Source: Bacillota bacterium (lineage in GTDB: Bacteria; Bacillota; UBA4882; UBA8346). Taken from it: DNA of 64,000 nucleotides. Of the stretch, positions 62,742 through 64,000 are shown one piece after another. A model generated the notes under the pieces. It did no database searches and was not told the origin of the DNA. It saw nothing but the letters and a program-made list of their open reading frames with translations. A program made the position numbers and the translations under genes. The DNA lies in assembly GCA_023392595.1 (NCBI GenBank), contig JAEVYU010000061.1, forward strand, positions 1-64,000, given 5' to 3'. The first letter of the stretch is position 1, and every line of letters starts with the position of its first letter.

Positions 62742-63210
62742 TGTACCTGTTGATCCTCCGAAAAGTAGCTGCCATTTATATTTTATACCTATTTACAATC
62801 TTGAAGCAACTTTTTAATCCTAAAGATGTTACTTAAATAAAAATCGATATATATTGAATAAAATTAAAATTCGTATCCAATGCAGCTATCGGTTCAAACA
62901 TCAAACGCTGTTGCATGTTTAATCATAACGAGCCTACTTTAATTGGGATTAACCCAATATCTATCAAGCACATACGATAAAACAGGATAGGCATGCAAAC
63001 TAAAGCCGGGAATTTGAAATTTTCAAATTCATTTTTCCTAACGAATACCCTATTTATACTAGGTAAAGCCTAATCCGTTAGGCTATTACTCGGCCTCATG
63101 CCCCACGCCTATTGTATTTCAACTATTCTTTCCGGCACTTATATTGAAGAAATTTATAAATCAAGGTTACCTTTCGCCTAAAATTCCAAATATTATCCTT
63201 ACGACTTCGG
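62742..63210. other. 469-nt spacer between fliE and fliF
   Basis: No gene found. It holds a promoter for fliF (listed separately), a GCCTAA/TTAGGC hairpin near 63068-63083 and an AT-rich remainder. A direct-palindromic stretch GAATTTGAAATTTTCAAATTC occurs near 63009 (given without flanks). I checked for c-di-GMP riboswitch signatures on the minus strand and recognised none. Compact fla operons usually have short fliE-fliF spacers. Confidence 0.6.
62782..62809 (-). promoter_or_regulatory. Sigma-A-type promoter for fliF and following genes
   Basis: TTGCTT (62809-62804) and TATAAA (62787-62782) are separated by 16 bp, about 40 nt upstream of the fliF start. It suggests that flgC-fliE and fliF onwards are at least partly separate transcription units. 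Confidence 0.5.
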
Positions 63211-63591
63211 TTAAACCTGAGTGCGCATAATTTCTTGATATGCTTCCACAACTTTATTGCGAATTTGCATGGTCATGTCCAACGCCAAACTGGCTTTTTG
63301 GGCCATCGCCATCGCCTGATGCACGTACTCCAATTTTCCTTGGGCGAGCTGTCCATCAAGTTCTGCGGATTGCAATTGAAGATTATTAACAGGTTCCAGG
63401 GCTCTCGACAAAACTTTTTCGAATGATTCAGCGACCAAAGGATTATCATCGGGTGTTGAATTTGAAACCCCCAAAGGTTGAAAGACCGAACCCGAAATCT
63501 CATCCGGCCTATGGATTGACTTCGTCGGATTGCTTGAACTTAAAGATTTCAAAACCGATGCCGGTGCTACGGGGCGGTTAGTAATATCCAT
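63211..63591 (-). CDS. fliE: Flagellar hook-basal body protein FliE
   Basis: 126 residues, start after CCGGAGGTATTTC. The first 60 residues are variable; the family core has FEKVLSRALEPVNNLQLQSAELDGQLAQG-type sequence (in part) and ends with SLALDMTMQIRNKVVEAYQEIMRTQV-like helix, the conserved FliE tail. It joins the MS ring to the rod. flgC lies upstream after a spacer with a heptad tract. Confidence 0.93.
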   Translation of the reverse strand: MDITNRPVAPASVLKSLSSSNPTKSIHRPDEISGSVFQPLGVSNSTPDDNPLVAESFEKVLSRALEPVNNLQLQSAELDGQLAQGKLEYVHQAMAMAQKASLALDMTMQIRNKVVEAYQEIMRTQV

Positions 63592-63603
63592 GAAATACCT
63601 CCG

Positions 63604-63674
63604 GTCATTAATTTGTTATTTATGAATGGATTCGTTACTGGTATATTCACGAATACCTTAATAACGAATAACTG
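63604..63674. repeat. Heptanucleotide-periodic spacer tract
   Basis: The full flgC-fliE spacer is in 7-bp register, from TCATTAA, TTTGTTA units on the left to ATAACGA, ATAACTG on the right, giving two facing arms. Confidence 0.65.
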
Positions 63675-63677
63675 TTT

Positions 63678-64000
63678 TTAAATTTTTCCCAATTCAAGTG
63701 AAGCGCTAAAAATTGTCTTTGCAGCATTAAAAGCTGTTACATTGGCCTCGTAAGAGCGGCTGGCGGTAATTAAATTCACCATTTCGCTCACCGGATTAAT
63801 ATCCGGATAAAATACATATCCGTCCTCATTGGCGTCGGGATTTGAAGGATCAAAAACCATTCGCGGCGGATTGCCATCCGGTTCAATTCTTAAGACCTTA
63901 ACCCCAGCCGGCTTTGCAATGAAACGTCCGTTATCGGATATATAATTATCCAATACCTCCGCAAATACGGGTACCTTTCTTTGATAAGGCCCGCCTTCTT
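63678..64000 (-). CDS. flgC: Flagellar basal-body rod protein FlgC, C-terminal part
   Basis: The frame is open to the window edge and lacks its start. Visible are GGPYQRKVPVFAEV near the edge, DPSNPDANEDGYVFYPDINPV and the terminal SEMVNLITASRSYEANVTAFNAAK-type helix (in part), all diagnostic of FlgC, a proximal rod protein. About 107 residues of roughly 145 are present; the missing N-terminus and flgB should lie just beyond 64000. Confidence 0.93.
   Translation of the reverse strand, partial: EGGPYQRKVPVFAEVLDNYISDNGRFIAKPAGVKVLRIEPDGNPPRMVFDPSNPDANEDGYVFYPDINPVSEMVNLITASRSYEANVTAFNAAKTIFSASLELGKI

Noticed and set aside
62940..63110. Possible c-di-GMP riboswitch upstream of fliF
   Set aside because: The GCCTAA/TTAGGC hairpin looked suggestive, but the conserved GEMM core and tetraloop-receptor bases are absent.

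Overview
The window is AT-rich DNA from an endospore-forming, flagellated member of the Bacillota (Firmicutes). The evidence is the gene content: a SpoIIGA/sigma-E pair next to ftsZ, and a fla/che gene order that follows the Bacillus/Clostridia plan (fliM-fliY-cheY-fliO-fliP-fliQ-fliR-flhB-flhA-flhF-flhG ... cheA-cheW-cheC-cheD-sigD-swrB). A narrower lineage cannot be fixed by eye. Every gene I accept with good confidence lies on the minus strand, so the window reads from right to left; one weak plus-strand small-ORF/ncRNA candidate is the only exception.

Region 1 (1-23081) is a surface-polysaccharide locus. It holds a sugar-1-phosphate nucleotidyltransferase, a CapD/FlaA1-type nucleotide-sugar 4,6-dehydratase, an initiating polyprenyl-phosphate sugar transferase, and a UDP-2,3-diamino-uronic acid pathway (WbpA, WbpE, WbpD and a WbpB that is split by two frameshifts in A-tracts). 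It also holds a Wzx-type flippase, four glycosyltransferases, two methyltransferases, a formyltransferase, a FemAB/GNAT-like transferase, a polysaccharide deacetylase and a B12-binding radical SAM protein. The left edge has the first codons of an IS transposase beside the 33-codon stump of a nucleotide-sugar epimerase, so the locus appears cut by an insertion sequence. A gene for a small four-helix-bundle protein, with repeat tracts on both sides, sits inside the locus.

Region 2 (about 23100-30600) is repeat-rich and gene-poor, followed by a conserved division/sporulation block. The repeats are a nine-copy 42-bp minisatellite that encodes a 14-residue repeat, diverged 105-bp direct repeats, 9-mer arrays, palindromic elements and many heptanucleotide-periodic spacer tracts. 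The genes are a DJ-1/PfpI protein, sigE, spoIIGA, ftsZ and ftsQ/divIB. No ftsA lies between ftsQ and ftsZ; a palindromic element occupies that spacer.

Region 3 (30612-64000) is one long flagellar/chemotaxis gene run: flgC (cut by the window edge), fliE, fliF-G-H-I-J, a MotE-like gene, fliK, flgD, a TIGR02530-type gene, flgE, flbD, fliL, fliM, fliY, cheY, fliO-P-Q-R, flhB, an unknown small gene, flhA, flhF, flhG, a PilZ gene where Bacillus has cheB, cheA, cheW, cheC, cheD, sigD, fapA, a small basic protein and a SwrB-like gene. The order follows assembly and control: rod/MS ring, export ATPase, hook and its length control, switch, export gate, polar GTPases, chemotaxis phosphorelay, then the late sigma factor.

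I did not find a convincing new defence or mobile system. The most unusual items are the family of 7-bp-periodic spacers, a candidate small RNA/small ORF at 25059-25228, a MITE-like hairpin inside the flagellar operon, the minisatellite protein and the modular, very long hook protein.
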